From positions 1-64,000 of the forward strand of contig JAJDAN010000017.1 in NCBI GenBank assembly GCA_029261855.1: a stretch of 64,000 bases of DNA. Reading direction: 5' to 3'. Numbering within the stretch: the first letter of the stretch is position 1; every line of letters begins with the position of its first letter. The notes under the pieces are model-generated. The model was not told the DNA's origin and did not search any database. It was given only the letters and a program-made list of their open reading frames with translations. The stretch comes from Deltaproteobacteria bacterium. GTDB lineage: Bacteria > Myxococcota_A > UBA9160 > UBA4427. The translations under genes were made by a program, and so were the position numbers. This document shows, in pieces, positions 34,134-43,485 of this stretch.

Positions 34134-34739
34134 ATGCAGACCATGAAGATCCAGATCGACAAGCTCGAGGCGACCCCGACCGCCCACGTCTTCGAAGCCT
34201 CTCCCGCCTGGTGGCAGGAGCAGGTCATCGAGGCGCGCGACCTCGGGCATCAGGTCGAGGGTCCGTTCGTCTTCGAGACGCAGGCCTATCAGGTCGGCGA
34301 GGAGGTGTTCCTCGGGGGGACATTTCGCGGGACCATCGAAGTGGAGTGCGGGCGCTGTCTGCAGCGCTATCGTCACGCGCTCTGCGAGAGCTTCCGGCTG
34401 GTGCTGGAGTCGGCCGGAGAGCGGCAACCGCCCGATCCGGATGGGGTTATCGCCCTGGCTCGGGATGGGATGTGTCTCGCGGAGGAGCTCGAGCTGGGAT
34501 GGTACCGGGGGCAGGTGATCTGCCTCGATGCCTTCTTCACGGAGCTGATCTCACTGGCGCTACCCCTGCAGCCGATCTGCCGTGAAACGTGCAAGGGGCT
34601 GTGCCCTCATTGTGGTGTGGATCGCAACCAAACCGATTGCGATTGTGAAGAAGTGAAGAGACCCCCGTCGCCGTTCGCGGCGCTGGCCGCGCTGCGGCTG
34701 GCCGGAGAGGACGGAGAAAAGACCGGAGGAAAGTCCTGA
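34134..34739 (+). CDS. yceD: YceD/DUF177 family protein (23S rRNA-linked)
   Basis: A 201-residue protein of the family found upstream of rpmF in most bacteria and linked to 23S rRNA accumulation in E. coli and plants. Two cysteine clusters suit the family: [14 protein letters not shown], and the C-terminal [39 protein letters not shown] is the conserved DUF177 signature. ATG 34134 is used; ATG 34143 (MKIQIDKLE) is equally likely. The stop overlaps the rpmF start (TGATG), as in many genomes. Confidence 0.92.
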   Translation: MQTMKIQIDKLEATPTAHVFEASPAWWQEQVIEARDLGHQVEGPFVFETQAYQVGEEVFLGGTFRGTIEVECGRCLQRYRHALCESFRLVLESAGERQPPDPDGVIALARDGMCLAEELELGWYRGQVICLDAFFTELISLALPLQPICRETCKGLCPHCGVDRNQTDCDCEEVKRPPSPFAALAALRLAGEDGEKTGGKS

Positions 34740-34921
34740 TGGCCGTTCCCAAGCAGAAGACATCGAAGGCGAAGCGCGACAAACGGCGCGCGCACGATGC
34801 CTTGGTTGCACCCGCGCGCAGCGTGTGCCCGCAATGCAATGCGCCCAAGCAGCCGCATCGCATCTGTCCCACCTGCGGTAGCTACAAGGGCCGCACCGTC
34901 ATCGAAACCGACGAGGACTGA
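34739..34921 (+). CDS. rpmF: 50S ribosomal protein L32
   Basis: A 60-residue ribosomal protein, [20 protein letters not shown], then a zinc-binding form with [18 protein letters not shown] (two CxxC pairs). The length and N-terminus are typical. It is co-translated with yceD and followed by fabD. Retention of all four cysteines means this is the zinc-dependent (C+) type. Confidence 0.98.
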   Translation: MAVPKQKTSKAKRDKRRAHDALVAPARSVCPQCNAPKQPHRICPTCGSYKGRTVIETDED

Positions 34922-34934
34922 GAGGCCGCTTCCG

Positions 34935-35882
34935 GTGCTTGCGCTCCTCTTTCCCGGACAGGGATCCCAGGAAGTCGGCATGGGCCGCGATGCCTTCGAG
35001 GCATCGCCGGCCGCGCGTCGCGTCTTCGAGCAGGCGGACGAAGCGCTCGGCTTTTCGCTTTCGAACCTGTGTTTCGAGGGGCCCGAGGACGGTCTGGTCG
35101 CGACGGAGATCCAGCAACCCGCGATCCTGACCACGAGCATCGCTCTCTACCGCGCGTTGCAGGAGCAGTTTCCGGACCTCGCTCCCGCCTATGTCGCCGG
35201 ACACAGCCTGGGCGAGTACTCGGCGTTGGTGGCCGCGGGTGCCATCCGCCTCGAGGACGCGGTGCGTCTCGTGCACGCCCGGGGCCGATTCATGCAGCAG
35301 GCCGTTCCCGAGGGCGCCGGCGCCATGACGGCGATCCTGGGCATCGGACCCGACGAAGTCGCCGCCGCCTGCCGAGAAGCCGCGGACGCGACGGGTGAGG
35401 TGGTCACGCCTGCGAACTACAACTCGCCCCAGCAGACCGTGATCGCTGGAGCCGCGGGGGGTGTCGCCAAGGCGATCGAATGCGTGACCGAGCGCGGGGC
35501 CAAGCGCGCCGTCCCCCTCAAGGTGTCCGCACCGTTCCACTGTTCCCTGATGGCGCCCGCCGCCGAGCAGCTCGCCGTCGAGATGAAGGCCATCGCGTTC
35601 GAAGACGCGAAGCCGCCGGTGGTCAGCAACGTCGAGGCGGAGCCGAACGCGCAGGCGAGCCGGATCCCCGATCTGCTGGAGCAGCAGGTGACGGCGCCGG
35701 TGCGTTTTACTGAAATGGTCGAGAAGCTCACGACGCTGGGTGTCGGTCACTTCCTCGAAGTCGGCCCGGGACGGGTCCTCTCGGGGCTCGTGGCCAGGAT
35801 CCAGCGGCGCAGCGTCCGGGCGAACTTCGGGTCCATGCAGGATCTGGAGGATGTGCGGACCTTTCTTTCTGACGCAGACTGA
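34935..35882 (+). CDS. fabD: Malonyl-CoA:ACP transacylase
   Basis: Transfers malonyl from CoA to ACP for fatty acid synthesis. It begins LALLFPGQGSQEVGMGRDAF, has the nucleophile serine in AGHSLGEYSALVAAGA, the arginine in HARGRFMQQAVPEG, and the catalytic histidine in VSAPFHCSLMAPA. The length of 315 residues is typical. GTG 34935 was selected because the family N-terminus starts there; the open frame upstream overlaps rpmF. It sits between rpmF and acpP, where other bacteria also have plsX, fabH and fabG. Confidence 0.95.
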   Translation: MLALLFPGQGSQEVGMGRDAFEASPAARRVFEQADEALGFSLSNLCFEGPEDGLVATEIQQPAILTTSIALYRALQEQFPDLAPAYVAGHSLGEYSALVAAGAIRLEDAVRLVHARGRFMQQAVPEGAGAMTAILGIGPDEVAAACREAADATGEVVTPANYNSPQQTVIAGAAGGVAKAIECVTERGAKRAVPLKVSAPFHCSLMAPAAEQLAVEMKAIAFEDAKPPVVSNVEAEPNAQASRIPDLLEQQVTAPVRFTEMVEKLTTLGVGHFLEVGPGRVLSGLVARIQRRSVRANFGSMQDLEDVRTFLSDAD

Positions 35883-35936
35883 AGCAATCTGAGGCTCCCG
35901 CGACGCTGTCGCGCGCGGGGGTGGAGGTTCCCTGGG

Positions 35937-36173
35937 ATGGCATTGGAAGACCGCGTTACGGATCTGATCGTCGAGCAGCTGGGCGTCTCCAAGGAGGAGG
36001 CGGTGGTCGGTGCTTCGTTCATCGACGACCTGGGTGCCGACTCCCTGGACATCGTCGAGCTCGTGATGTCCCTGGAAGAGGAGTTCGACATCGAAATCCC
36101 CGACGAGGACGCCGAGAAGATCCAGACGATCGGAGACGCGATCGATTATCTCAAAGAAGCAACGTCTTCGTGA
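35937..36173 (+). CDS. acpP: Acyl carrier protein
   Basis: A 78-residue acidic carrier protein. Ser36 in [19 protein letters not shown] is the 4'-phosphopantetheine attachment site. Start [20 protein letters not shown] and length are standard. It follows fabD after 54 nt with GGAGG before the ATG. The stop codon lies in an inverted repeat. Confidence 0.97.
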   Translation: MALEDRVTDLIVEQLGVSKEEAVVGASFIDDLGADSLDIVELVMSLEEEFDIEIPDEDAEKIQTIGDAIDYLKEATSS

Positions 36174-36192
36174 GTTCACGAGGTGAACTCAC
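36170..36192 (+). terminator. Perfect inverted repeat over the acpP stop codon
   Basis: GTGAGTTCAC (36170-36179) and GTGAACTCAC (36183-36192) form a 10-bp stem with a GAG loop. It covers the acpP TGA. There is no T-run, so it may be a weak terminator or an operator ahead of glyA. Confidence 0.5.
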
Positions 36193-36272
36193 CGCTCAGG
36201 GCTGTTTCCTGACTTCCCCTCTCGGGACTGCTCGATAATCCGCCACTCCCCCCAGGCGCTCGGAGAGCATGC

Positions 36273-37535
36273 GTGGCGACTCCCCATCTCGACAAGACCG
36301 ACCCGGACATCTCGCGGCTCATCCGCAAGGAGGCCAAGCGACAGGGCTTGTCCATCGAGCTGATCGCTTCGGAGAACTTCGTCTCTGAAGCCGTGCTGGA
36401 GGCAGTCGGCACGGTGCTCACCAACAAGTACGCCGAGGGTTATCCCGGTCGGCGCTACTACGGTGGCTGCGAGATCGTCGACGACATCGAGCAGCTGGCC
36501 ATCGACCGGGCCCGAGAGCTTTTCGGCATGGACCACGCAAACGTCCAGCCGCACTCGGGTTCCCAGGCGAATGCCGCCGTCTACCAGGCCGCGCTCGACT
36601 ACGGCGACACGATCCTCGCCATGAACCTCGACCACGGAGGCCACCTCACCCACGGCAGTCCCGTGAACTTCTCGGGCAAGGCCTACAAGATCGTGCCCTA
36701 CGGCGTGTCCCAGGCGGACGAGTGCATCGACTACGACGAGCTGCGTCGGCTGGCCAAGGAACATCGGCCCAAGCTCATCCAGTGCGGCGCCACCGCCTAT
36801 TCGCGGGTGATCGATTTCGCGAAGTTCAGGGAGATCGCCGACGAGGTGGGGGCGGTGCTCTTCGCGGACATCGCGCACATCGCGGGCCTGGTCGCGGCGG
36901 GTGTGCATCCGACACCGGCGGGTCACGCCCAGATCGTCACGACCACCACCCACAAGACCCTGCGCGGACCGCGCGGCGGCATGATCTTGTGCGACGAGGA
37001 GTGGGCCAAGAAGATCAACAGCGCGATCTTCCCCGGCCTGCAGGGCGGTCCGCTGATGCACGTGATCGCCGGCAAGGCGGTGGCCTTCAAGGAGGCCCTC
37101 GAGCCGGATTTCAAGGTCTACTGTCAGCAGATCGTCGCGAACGCCAAGGCGCTGTGCGAAGCGGTCACGTCGGGCGGTTTCAAGGTGGTCTCCGGCGGCA
37201 CCGACAACCACCTCTTCCTGCTCTCGCTCGTGGACCGCGACACGACGGGCAAGATGGCGCAGGTCGCCTTCGACCGAGCCGGAATCACCGCCAACAAGAA
37301 CATGGTGCCCTTCGATCCGCGCAAGCCGATGGTGACCTCGGGCATTCGCATCGGGACCCCGGCGGTCACGACGCGCGGCATGTGCGAGCCGGAAATGGCG
37401 GAGATCGGCGCCTTCATCAGGCGGGTGCTCGACAATCCGGGCGATGTCGAGGAACTCGACGCCGTGCGTGCCGAGGTCGAGATGCTGTGCCGCCGCTTCC
37501 CGCTCTACACCGGACGCTGGTCCGAAAGCGACTGA
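36273..37535 (+). CDS. glyA: Serine hydroxymethyltransferase
   Basis: PLP enzyme that converts serine and tetrahydrofolate to glycine and 5,10-methylene-THF. The family start [20 protein letters not shown], the [15 protein letters not shown] loop, and the PLP lysine in [17 protein letters not shown] are present. [15 protein letters not shown] is the C-terminal substrate region. The length of 420 residues is standard. The GTG start follows CGGAGAG at six bases. It stands between acpP and nrdR-ribD, as in several proteobacteria. Confidence 0.97.
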   Translation: MATPHLDKTDPDISRLIRKEAKRQGLSIELIASENFVSEAVLEAVGTVLTNKYAEGYPGRRYYGGCEIVDDIEQLAIDRARELFGMDHANVQPHSGSQANAAVYQAALDYGDTILAMNLDHGGHLTHGSPVNFSGKAYKIVPYGVSQADECIDYDELRRLAKEHRPKLIQCGATAYSRVIDFAKFREIADEVGAVLFADIAHIAGLVAAGVHPTPAGHAQIVTTTTHKTLRGPRGGMILCDEEWAKKINSAIFPGLQGGPLMHVIAGKAVAFKEALEPDFKVYCQQIVANAKALCEAVTSGGFKVVSGGTDNHLFLLSLVDRDTTGKMAQVAFDRAGITANKNMVPFDPRKPMVTSGIRIGTPAVTTRGMCEPEMAEIGAFIRRVLDNPGDVEELDAVRAEVEMLCRRFPLYTGRWSESD

Positions 37536-37544
37536 AGGCGCGAC

Positions 37545-38057
37545 GTGCGCTGTCCCTACTGCGGTGACGACGCGAGCCGGGTCGTCGACACGCGCATGGC
37601 CGGGTCGGGCGAGGAGATCCGCCGGCGCCGCGAGTGCGAGGAATGCGGTCGTCGCTTCACCACGCGCGAGCGCACCGAGATGGTGCTGCCGCGCATCATC
37701 AAGCGCGACGAGCGTCGAGAGGACTACGCACGGGACAAGCTGCTGCGCGGGATCGACCACGCCTGTGTGAAGCGGCCGATCCGCACGGACGCCATCGAAC
37801 GGGTCGTCGACCGGGTCGAACGCTGGCTGCAGGAGACCGGCGAGAAAGAGGTCGAGAGCCTGCGTATCGGCGAACGGGTCATGGCCGAGCTGACGGCGCT
37901 CGACTCGCTCGCGGCGGTGCGCTTCGCTTCGGTGTTCCGGAACTTCCAGGCCACCGACGACTACGCGGAGTTCTTCGAGGCAGTGGAGAGCAAGCGCGAC
38001 TCGCGTCCCGGCACGCCGTCAGAACGAGCCCACCCCGACGACGAAGCACCGGAATGA
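37545..38057 (+). CDS. nrdR: Transcriptional repressor NrdR
   Basis: Represses ribonucleotide reductase genes according to ATP/dATP. An N-terminal zinc ribbon (MRCPYCGDD and CEECGRRFTTRERTE) is followed by an ATP-cone (VLPRIIKRDERREDYARDKL, then LRGIDHACVKRPI). The length of 170 residues is normal with a short C-terminal Ser/Pro tail. The GTG start lies 9 nt after glyA. The stop overlaps the ribD start (ATGA). The glyA-nrdR-ribD order is common in bacteria. Confidence 0.96.
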   Translation: MRCPYCGDDASRVVDTRMAGSGEEIRRRRECEECGRRFTTRERTEMVLPRIIKRDERREDYARDKLLRGIDHACVKRPIRTDAIERVVDRVERWLQETGEKEVESLRIGERVMAELTALDSLAAVRFASVFRNFQATDDYAEFFEAVESKRDSRPGTPSERAHPDDEAPE

Positions 38058-39151
38058 CGCCCGAAGAAGCCATGCGGGCGGCGCTCCGACAGGCCCGCCG
38101 CGGCCAGGGTCGCACGCACCCGAATCCCAGCGTCGGGGCGGTGGTCTTCCGGCAGGGCGGCGTCCTCGGCGCCGGGCGCACGCAGCCTCCGCCCGGTGCC
38201 CATGCGGAGGTCGTGGCACTTGCGGCCGCAGGCAGGCGGGGTCGCGTGCACGGGGCTTCCCTGGCCGTCACCCTCGAGCCCTGCTGCTTCCAGGGTCGCA
38301 CCGGTCCTTGTACCGAGGCGATCATCGCGTCGGGTGTTTCCCGGGTCTACGTCGGCGCGCGCGACCCCCACCCGCGCGTGGCCGGTCGCGGCGTTCGGCG
38401 GCTGCGCCGCGCGGGCATCGAGGTGGTGACGGGCGTACTCGAGGACGCCTGTCGCGAGCAGCATCGCGGCTTCTTTACGCTGTGCGCCCGCGGCCGTCCG
38501 TTCGTGACCCTCAAACTCGCCACCTCCCTCGACGGCCGGATCGCCACCCGCAGTGGGGACTCCCGCTGGATCAGCGGGCCCGCAGCCCGGGCCTTCGTCC
38601 ACGGCCTGCGCGCGCGCGTCGACGGGGTCATGGTGGGCTCGGGAACGGCGCTCGCCGATGACCCGGCGCTGTCGGCTCGCAAGGCCGGGCGCGTCGTCCA
38701 TCGGCCCACCCGGGTCCTGGTCGATTCGCGCCTGCGAGTCCCCGTGACCGCGAAGCTGTACCGCGGTGCGCCCGCGACACCCACCCTGGTCCTGGCGCGG
38801 AGAGGCGCGCGGGGCGCTACGGCACGACAGGCGGCCGGGGCGCGGGTGCTCGCCGTGCGGGCGGCTCGTCCAGGCATCGACCTTGCGCGCGGTCTCGAGG
38901 TTCTCGGGACGGAAGGTCTGACCCACCTGCTGGTCGAAGGCGGCGGAAAGCTCGCGGCCGCGCTACTCCGTGCGAGGCTCGTCGACGAGCTGTTGTGGAT
39001 CCAGGCGCCGCTGCTGCTGGGAGGGGATGGCCGCCCGGGTCTGGGCGAGTTGGGTTTCGACCGGCTGTCGGAAGCGATCCGTCTCGCAGACGTGACGCGT
39101 CGAGCGCTCGGCCCGGATCTCCTGTGGCGGGCCAGACTGGAGCAGCCGTGA
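38054..39151 (+). CDS. ribD: Bifunctional riboflavin deaminase/reductase
   Basis: Two-domain enzyme of riboflavin synthesis, 365 residues. The N-terminal deaminase has [16 protein letters not shown] and the zinc ligands [17 protein letters not shown]; the usual TPPC is replaced by TGPC. The C-terminal reductase begins [20 protein letters not shown] and contains [15 protein letters not shown] and [20 protein letters not shown]. The start overlaps nrdR and the stop overlaps ribH, so the three are co-translated. ribE and ribBA, often between ribD and ribH, are absent here and presumably elsewhere. Confidence 0.95.
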   Translation: MTPEEAMRAALRQARRGQGRTHPNPSVGAVVFRQGGVLGAGRTQPPPGAHAEVVALAAAGRRGRVHGASLAVTLEPCCFQGRTGPCTEAIIASGVSRVYVGARDPHPRVAGRGVRRLRRAGIEVVTGVLEDACREQHRGFFTLCARGRPFVTLKLATSLDGRIATRSGDSRWISGPAARAFVHGLRARVDGVMVGSGTALADDPALSARKAGRVVHRPTRVLVDSRLRVPVTAKLYRGAPATPTLVLARRGARGATARQAAGARVLAVRAARPGIDLARGLEVLGTEGLTHLLVEGGGKLAAALLRARLVDELLWIQAPLLLGGDGRPGLGELGFDRLSEAIRLADVTRRALGPDLLWRARLEQP

Positions 39152-39624
39152 ACTTCCAAGCGAGCAACCGAGATGCCAGCGGGCTTCGCTTCGCAGTGGT
39201 CGTGGGGCGCTTCAATCATTTGATCGGCGTGCGGCTGCTCGAGGGCTGTGTGAGCGAGTTGGTCGCGCGCGGAGCGGACGCGGGCGAGATCGACGTCTTC
39301 TGGGTGCCCGGCGCCTTCGAGATCCCCCAGGCGGCGCGGCTTGCTGCAGGCAGCGGCCGCTATGCGGCCGTCGTCACCCTGGGCGCGGTGATCCGCGGCG
39401 GAACACCGCATTTCGACTACGTGTGCGACGCGGTGACCGACGGCGTGCGAGAGGTGATCCGCGACACCGGCGTGCCTGTCGCGTTCGGGGTGCTCACCAC
39501 GGACGACGCCGAACAGGCGCTCTCCCGGGCCGGGGGGCCTGGCCACAACAACGGCTCGGACGCTGCGGCAGCCGCCGTCGAGATGGCACGGCTGCGCAGC
39601 AGCTTCGCGGACACACCCCGATGA
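39148..39624 (+). CDS. ribH: 6,7-dimethyl-8-ribityllumazine synthase
   Basis: A 158-residue lumazine synthase. [35 protein letters not shown] and the active-site segment [20 protein letters not shown] are recognisable. [17 protein letters not shown] replaces the usual TPE and GNKG stretches only slightly: [20 protein letters not shown] is present. The GTG start lies in the ribD stop (GTGA), and the stop overlaps nusB (ATGA). Length is at the short end of the family. Confidence 0.94.
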   Translation: MNFQASNRDASGLRFAVVVGRFNHLIGVRLLEGCVSELVARGADAGEIDVFWVPGAFEIPQAARLAAGSGRYAAVVTLGAVIRGGTPHFDYVCDAVTDGVREVIRDTGVPVAFGVLTTDDAEQALSRAGGPGHNNGSDAAAAAVEMARLRSSFADTPR

Positions 39625-40196
39625 AGGGTCGGGGCGGAGGCTCCCGCCACCGCTCGCGGGAACTCGCCCTGCAGGCGCTGTACGCCATCGATCTGGGGCT
39701 GCGCCGGGTCGGACGTCCGCCACTGCCCAGCCGCGAGATCGACGTCGCCCTCGAGGCACCGCCATCCGAGGTGGAGGCGGTGCTCGACGCCGCCGAACGC
39801 CAGCCGGACACGATCACTCTCGGCCCGGACGACGCCCGCGAGGTGTTCGACGCGATCGCCGAGCACTTCGAGGCGCCGCCTGCGGCCCGGTCCATCGCCT
39901 GGGAGCTGGTGTCCGCGGTGTCCGCCCACAGCGACGAGCTCGACGACCGGATCGCGGCCCGGGCCCGCAACTGGCGCGTGTCCCGGATGGCCGCTGTCGA
40001 CCGGAACATCCTGCGCCTCGGCGTCTACGAGCTCGCCCACACGAAGACTCCTTCCGCGGTGGTGATCGACGAGGCCGTGGAGCTGGCGCGGCGCTTCGGC
40101 AGCGACCCGTCACCCGCGTTCGTGAACGGTATCCTCGACGCGTTGGCCGGCGATCTGCGACCCGACGAGCGCCGCATGGCAAGGGGGGAGAGGTGA
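39621..40196 (+). CDS. nusB: Transcription antitermination factor NusB
   Basis: All-helical antitermination factor of 191 residues. The N-terminal [18 protein letters not shown] and the C-terminal [20 protein letters not shown], then [20 protein letters not shown] are diagnostic. The region between (about residues 28-75, [20 protein letters not shown]) is longer than in E. coli NusB (139 residues), so a low-complexity insertion separates the first helices. The ribH-nusB pairing is widely conserved. It is coupled to ribH (ATGA). Confidence 0.93.
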   Translation: MKGRGGGSRHRSRELALQALYAIDLGLRRVGRPPLPSREIDVALEAPPSEVEAVLDAAERQPDTITLGPDDAREVFDAIAEHFEAPPAARSIAWELVSAVSAHSDELDDRIAARARNWRVSRMAAVDRNILRLGVYELAHTKTPSAVVIDEAVELARRFGSDPSPAFVNGILDALAGDLRPDERRMARGER

Positions 40197-40197
40197 C

Positions 40198-40761
40198 ATG
40201 ACCGCGTCCATCGAGCTTCGTGTCGAGACGACTCCCTTCGAGCGCATCGCCGCGGATCTCGCGGTCGCGGGCTTCTTCCTCGACGAGCGTCCCCTGCGAG
40301 GCCCGGCCGGGCGGGCAGACTGGCGCCTGTGCGGCGTCGTGACCGACCTGGTGGGGGAGGGCCGTCTCCGCGGCAAAGTCGGCGAGGCGACCCTGGTGCC
40401 CTCCATGGGCCGTCTGGGCGCAGATCGGGTGCTGCTGCTCGGGCTCGGCCGCCGGTCTGCCTTCCGCGTGGGGCGGGCCCGGGATACCAGCCACGCCGCC
40501 GTCAGCCGGGGCCTCGACCTGGGGGCCCGCAGCGTCGTGATCGCGCCGCCCATGGGCGGTCCCGAGTCCTTCGCGAGGCACGCGAGCGGGTTCGTCCGGG
40601 GTGCCATCGAGGGCGCCCAGGACCGGGATGGGACCCTCGAGCTGTGTGTCGCGATGGCCCCGAGCCAGGCCCGCGAGGGCGTCGACTCCCTCGAGAAGGC
40701 GGTTGCAGCAGATGCCGACGGAGCCCTCCTGTGGCGGGGGCTCGTCACCCGTCAGGCCTGA
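40198..40761 (+). CDS. Stand-alone leucyl aminopeptidase N-terminal (M17_N-like) domain protein
   Basis: A 187-residue protein that resembles only the N-terminal macro-like domain of M17 leucyl aminopeptidases: IELRVETTPFERIAADLAVA, FFLDERPLRGPAGRADWRLC, VVTDLVGEGRLRGKVGE and DRVLLLGLGRRSAF. The catalytic metal-binding domain of about 300 residues is missing, and no remnant is visible in the 209 nt after the stop. It has good codon bias and starts one base after nusB, so it seems to be a real gene. The role could be regulatory or oligomerisation with a full-length PepA elsewhere; that is a guess. Confidence 0.7.
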   Translation: MTASIELRVETTPFERIAADLAVAGFFLDERPLRGPAGRADWRLCGVVTDLVGEGRLRGKVGEATLVPSMGRLGADRVLLLGLGRRSAFRVGRARDTSHAAVSRGLDLGARSVVIAPPMGGPESFARHASGFVRGAIEGAQDRDGTLELCVAMAPSQAREGVDSLEKAVAADADGALLWRGLVTRQA

Positions 40762-40970
40762 CCCCGCGGGGCGTCTCCGTCAGTGATGGCGCGGGGCGAT
40801 GATGGCCTCGAACCCCTCGTGAGGGGATCGAATTGCAGGAGACGTTCAAGTCCCTCCGCCCAAAGCCCGATTCCCTCGTGTGGACGCGTATTCCGCAGGC
40901 CGGCCCGCCGGCTCGTGCGGGTGGACCGTGCTCGTGGGGAGCCGGTCCTGGGGCCCCAGCAGGGAGTTGA

Positions 40971-42902
40971 ATGAGTCTCATCGGCAGTCTCGAGGACCTG
41001 GGACTCGGGGACATCCTGCAGATCATCAGCTTGTCGCAGAAATCGGGCGTTCTCTCGATTCGCGGCGACGACGGTGAGGGGCAGATCGTTCTGCGCGACG
41101 GGCTGGTGCGCGGGGCGTCCTTGAAGGGAGGTCCCGAGGATCTCCGCGGCGTGCTCGTTGGCGGTCGCTTCCTCGAGTCCGACGAGTTCGACGACTGCTG
41201 CGAGCACGCGCGAGGCGCGGGCATCACCGTCGACGAGGCGCTTGCGTCGCGCACAGAGCTGACCGCAGAACGGATCGATTCGCTGCGGCGGGAGTGCGTC
41301 GAGGCCGCCGTGATGGCGATGTTCGCGTGGCAGAGCGGCGAGTTCAGCTTCGACGTCCGCTCGGAATCCGGCGGCGACGAAGCGCCGCTGTTCCTGCCTC
41401 AGGGCATCAACGCCCAGTATCTCGCGATGGAGGGCTCGCGCATCGAGGACGAGTCCGCGCACATCCGGTCCGAGTTCCAGGAAGAGGCGCACGGCGAGGG
41501 TCGCCACGACGGCGACGACCAGTTGCCCGACGAGCCGCCGGAGATGTCCGCAGAAGAGATGTTCGGAGTCGTGGAAGCGGCGGACGCACTCGCCATCGGC
41601 CCGGGGATCGGCGAGCCGCGCGAGCTCGACGATGACCACGATCCCAACGAGGACACCTTCAGCACCGATCCGCTCCCGGATCCCGTCGAAGCCATGGCCC
41701 TCGCCACGGCGGAGCGAGTCGACGCCGAGCCCGAGCCCGAGCCGCCGATCGTCGAAGCGCTCGCGGACGACGGACCCCCCTTCGAGGACGAGGGTTTCGC
41801 ATTCGCCGAGCCCGTGGCGGCCGACTTCGAAGACGAAGCCGCACCTGCCCTCGAGGTCGTCGCCGCGGCCGCGCCGGTTGCGGAAGCGACCGCGGTCGCC
41901 GCGCTCCCGAGTGCACCGCTCGTCGTCATCGATCCGGATCTCGTGGCACTCGAGTGGATCAAGCAGACGCTCAAGGATTCGTTCCCGCGCATCCACATCT
42001 TCCAGCGCTGGGATCTGGGGCTGAATCCGATCCGCCAGTACCTTGCGCGCGCGACCCGGCCCGTCGTGTTGCTGCGGCCGGAGGCGGAAGGCGATCCCCT
42101 TTCCGGTATCCGCAATACGCATGATTTCGTAGCGCGCTTGAAGAGCCAGCAGCCGCGCCTGCCCATTCTGTGGCTATGCGAGAACGAAGCACCGCCCATG
42201 ACTCGCGTGGAGCCCGCCGACGGTGCGCTCACTCGACCCAGCTCGCAGCAGCTGCGTAGTTCGCGCGCGTCCGGGCAGCTGCAGGACCTGGCCACCGGGC
42301 TGCGCGAGGAGCTCGCGCGGGTGATGTCCCGGGACGTCGAGAGCCCCGCCCGACCCGCTCCGACGACCGGCGGATCCGAATCGCTGCAGCGCCTCAAGGA
42401 AGCCACTCGTTCCCTGTCGGAAGCGTCGTCGCGCGGCGAGGTGCTGCCGCTCGTCATCCGTTTTGCTGCCGAGGTCTTCGATCGCGTCGCCATGTTCATG
42501 GTCCGCGACGAGGCGGTGGTCGGGATGGCACAGCAGGGCCTCCCTACGGCGGGGGGTCCCGACGACGAGGGTCTGCGCCGGGTCGAGGTCAGTGCCCGGG
42601 GTTCGAGTTGGTTCCGGTCCGTGTTCGAGACTCGCGCACCCGTGCGGTCCGGCCCGACCGACGGTGGCGACTACACGCTGTCGGCGCTGCTCGGGAACTC
42701 GGCGCCGCGGGAGTCCTACCTGGCGCCCATCGAGAGCGGCGGTGAGATCGTGGCCCTCCTGTACGCGGACAATCTCCCCGGGCAGGAAGCGCTAGGAGAC
42801 ACCGAGGCCCTGGAAGTCGTGCTGCAGCATGCGGGCCTGGCTCTCGAGCGCGCGGTCCTCGAGCGAGCGCTGGCCGCAGCCGAGAGCCCGACGAGCGACT
42901 GA
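40971..42902 (+). CDS. DUF4388 (PATAN-like) - receiver-like - GAF protein
   Basis: A 643-residue cytoplasmic signalling protein. The N-terminal DUF4388/PATAN-like domain (MSLIGSLEDLGLGDILQIIS, then SGVLSIRGDDGEGQIVLRDG) covers about residues 1-150. An acidic linker runs to about 310. A receiver-like segment follows (LVVIDPDLVALEWIKQTLKD, then RPVVLLRPEAEGDPLSGIR); the usual phospho-acceptor Asp is not evident. A GAF-like domain occupies about 465-620 (LPLVIRFAAEVFDRVAMFMV). It directly precedes the chemosensory operon and probably feeds into it. PATAN domains are known from PatA-type regulators of phototaxis and gliding in cyanobacteria. Confidence 0.82.
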   Translation: MSLIGSLEDLGLGDILQIISLSQKSGVLSIRGDDGEGQIVLRDGLVRGASLKGGPEDLRGVLVGGRFLESDEFDDCCEHARGAGITVDEALASRTELTAERIDSLRRECVEAAVMAMFAWQSGEFSFDVRSESGGDEAPLFLPQGINAQYLAMEGSRIEDESAHIRSEFQEEAHGEGRHDGDDQLPDEPPEMSAEEMFGVVEAADALAIGPGIGEPRELDDDHDPNEDTFSTDPLPDPVEAMALATAERVDAEPEPEPPIVEALADDGPPFEDEGFAFAEPVAADFEDEAAPALEVVAAAAPVAEATAVAALPSAPLVVIDPDLVALEWIKQTLKDSFPRIHIFQRWDLGLNPIRQYLARATRPVVLLRPEAEGDPLSGIRNTHDFVARLKSQQPRLPILWLCENEAPPMTRVEPADGALTRPSSQQLRSSRASGQLQDLATGLREELARVMSRDVESPARPAPTTGGSESLQRLKEATRSLSEASSRGEVLPLVIRFAAEVFDRVAMFMVRDEAVVGMAQQGLPTAGGPDDEGLRRVEVSARGSSWFRSVFETRAPVRSGPTDGGDYTLSALLGNSAPRESYLAPIESGGEIVALLYADNLPGQEALGDTEALEVVLQHAGLALERAVLERALAAAESPTSD

Positions 42903-43026
42903 GGCCGGTCCGGGGCTCGCTCGGACGCCCCTCAGCCGTTTCGGAACGCTGCTTCGAGGGTTTTCTCCCGCGTGCGCCTCGGGTGAAGGCCACTCGCGGG
43001 GGCGGGGCGGAAGTCCTCCAACCGCC

Positions 43027-43053
43027 TCAAGAATCACCCTCAGCGACCGATAC
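43027..43053 (+). promoter_or_regulatory. Weak sigma-28-like promoter before cheY1
   Basis: TCAAGAAT, 11 nt, ACCGATAC resembles TAAAGTTT-N11-GCCGATAA (five and six of eight bases). It lies about 43 nt before the GTG start. No flagellar gene is in the window, so this is tentative. Confidence 0.28.
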
Positions 43054-43096
43054 GTGCATCGAATCGTAGAGCGCGAATCTCGCGCAGGGGAGACCA

Positions 43097-43474
43097 GTGC
43101 AGCGAATTCTCATCGTGGAAGATTCCGAGACGATGCGATCGCTCCTCGCGTCGTCCCTCGAAGACCTCGACGCCGGCGTCAAGATCACGGAAGCGGCGAG
43201 CGGCTTCGAGGCGCTGCGCGTATTGCCGCGCGAAGACTTCGATCTGGTGCTGACCGACATCAACATGCCGGACATCAACGGTCTCGAGCTGCTGTCGTTC
43301 GTTCGTCGCGACGAGCGCTATCGCAAGATCCCCGTCGTCATCGTCTCGACCGAGGGCTCCGAACGAGACCGCGACAAGGGCCTCGAGCTGGGTGCCGACG
43401 CGTACCTGGTGAAACCCTTCGATCCTGAGGCACTGCGAGCCGTGGTCAGCGACCTGCTCGCCAGGCCCCGATAG
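43097..43474 (+). CDS. cheY: CheY-like response regulator 1
   Basis: A 125-residue single receiver domain. Acidic pocket VEDSETMR, phospho-acceptor Asp54 in LVLTDINMPDINGLELL, the Thr/Ser switch in VIVSTEG and the lysine in DAYLVKPFD are all present. It starts at GTG 43097. Its stop codon TAG is part of the AGGAG ribosome-binding site of cheA, 12 nt downstream. It is likely the phospho-output of CheA. Whether it acts on flagella or pili is not clear; the neighbouring pil block 12 kb away suggests twitching motility. Confidence 0.93.
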   Translation: MQRILIVEDSETMRSLLASSLEDLDAGVKITEAASGFEALRVLPREDFDLVLTDINMPDINGLELLSFVRRDERYRKIPVVIVSTEGSERDRDKGLELGADAYLVKPFDPEALRAVVSDLLARPR

Positions 43475-43485
43475 GAGTCGGGATC

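Noticed and set aside
37634-38053. Upstream extension of ribD
   Set aside because: It is an out-of-frame reading of nrdR; the ATGA overlap gives the natural start.
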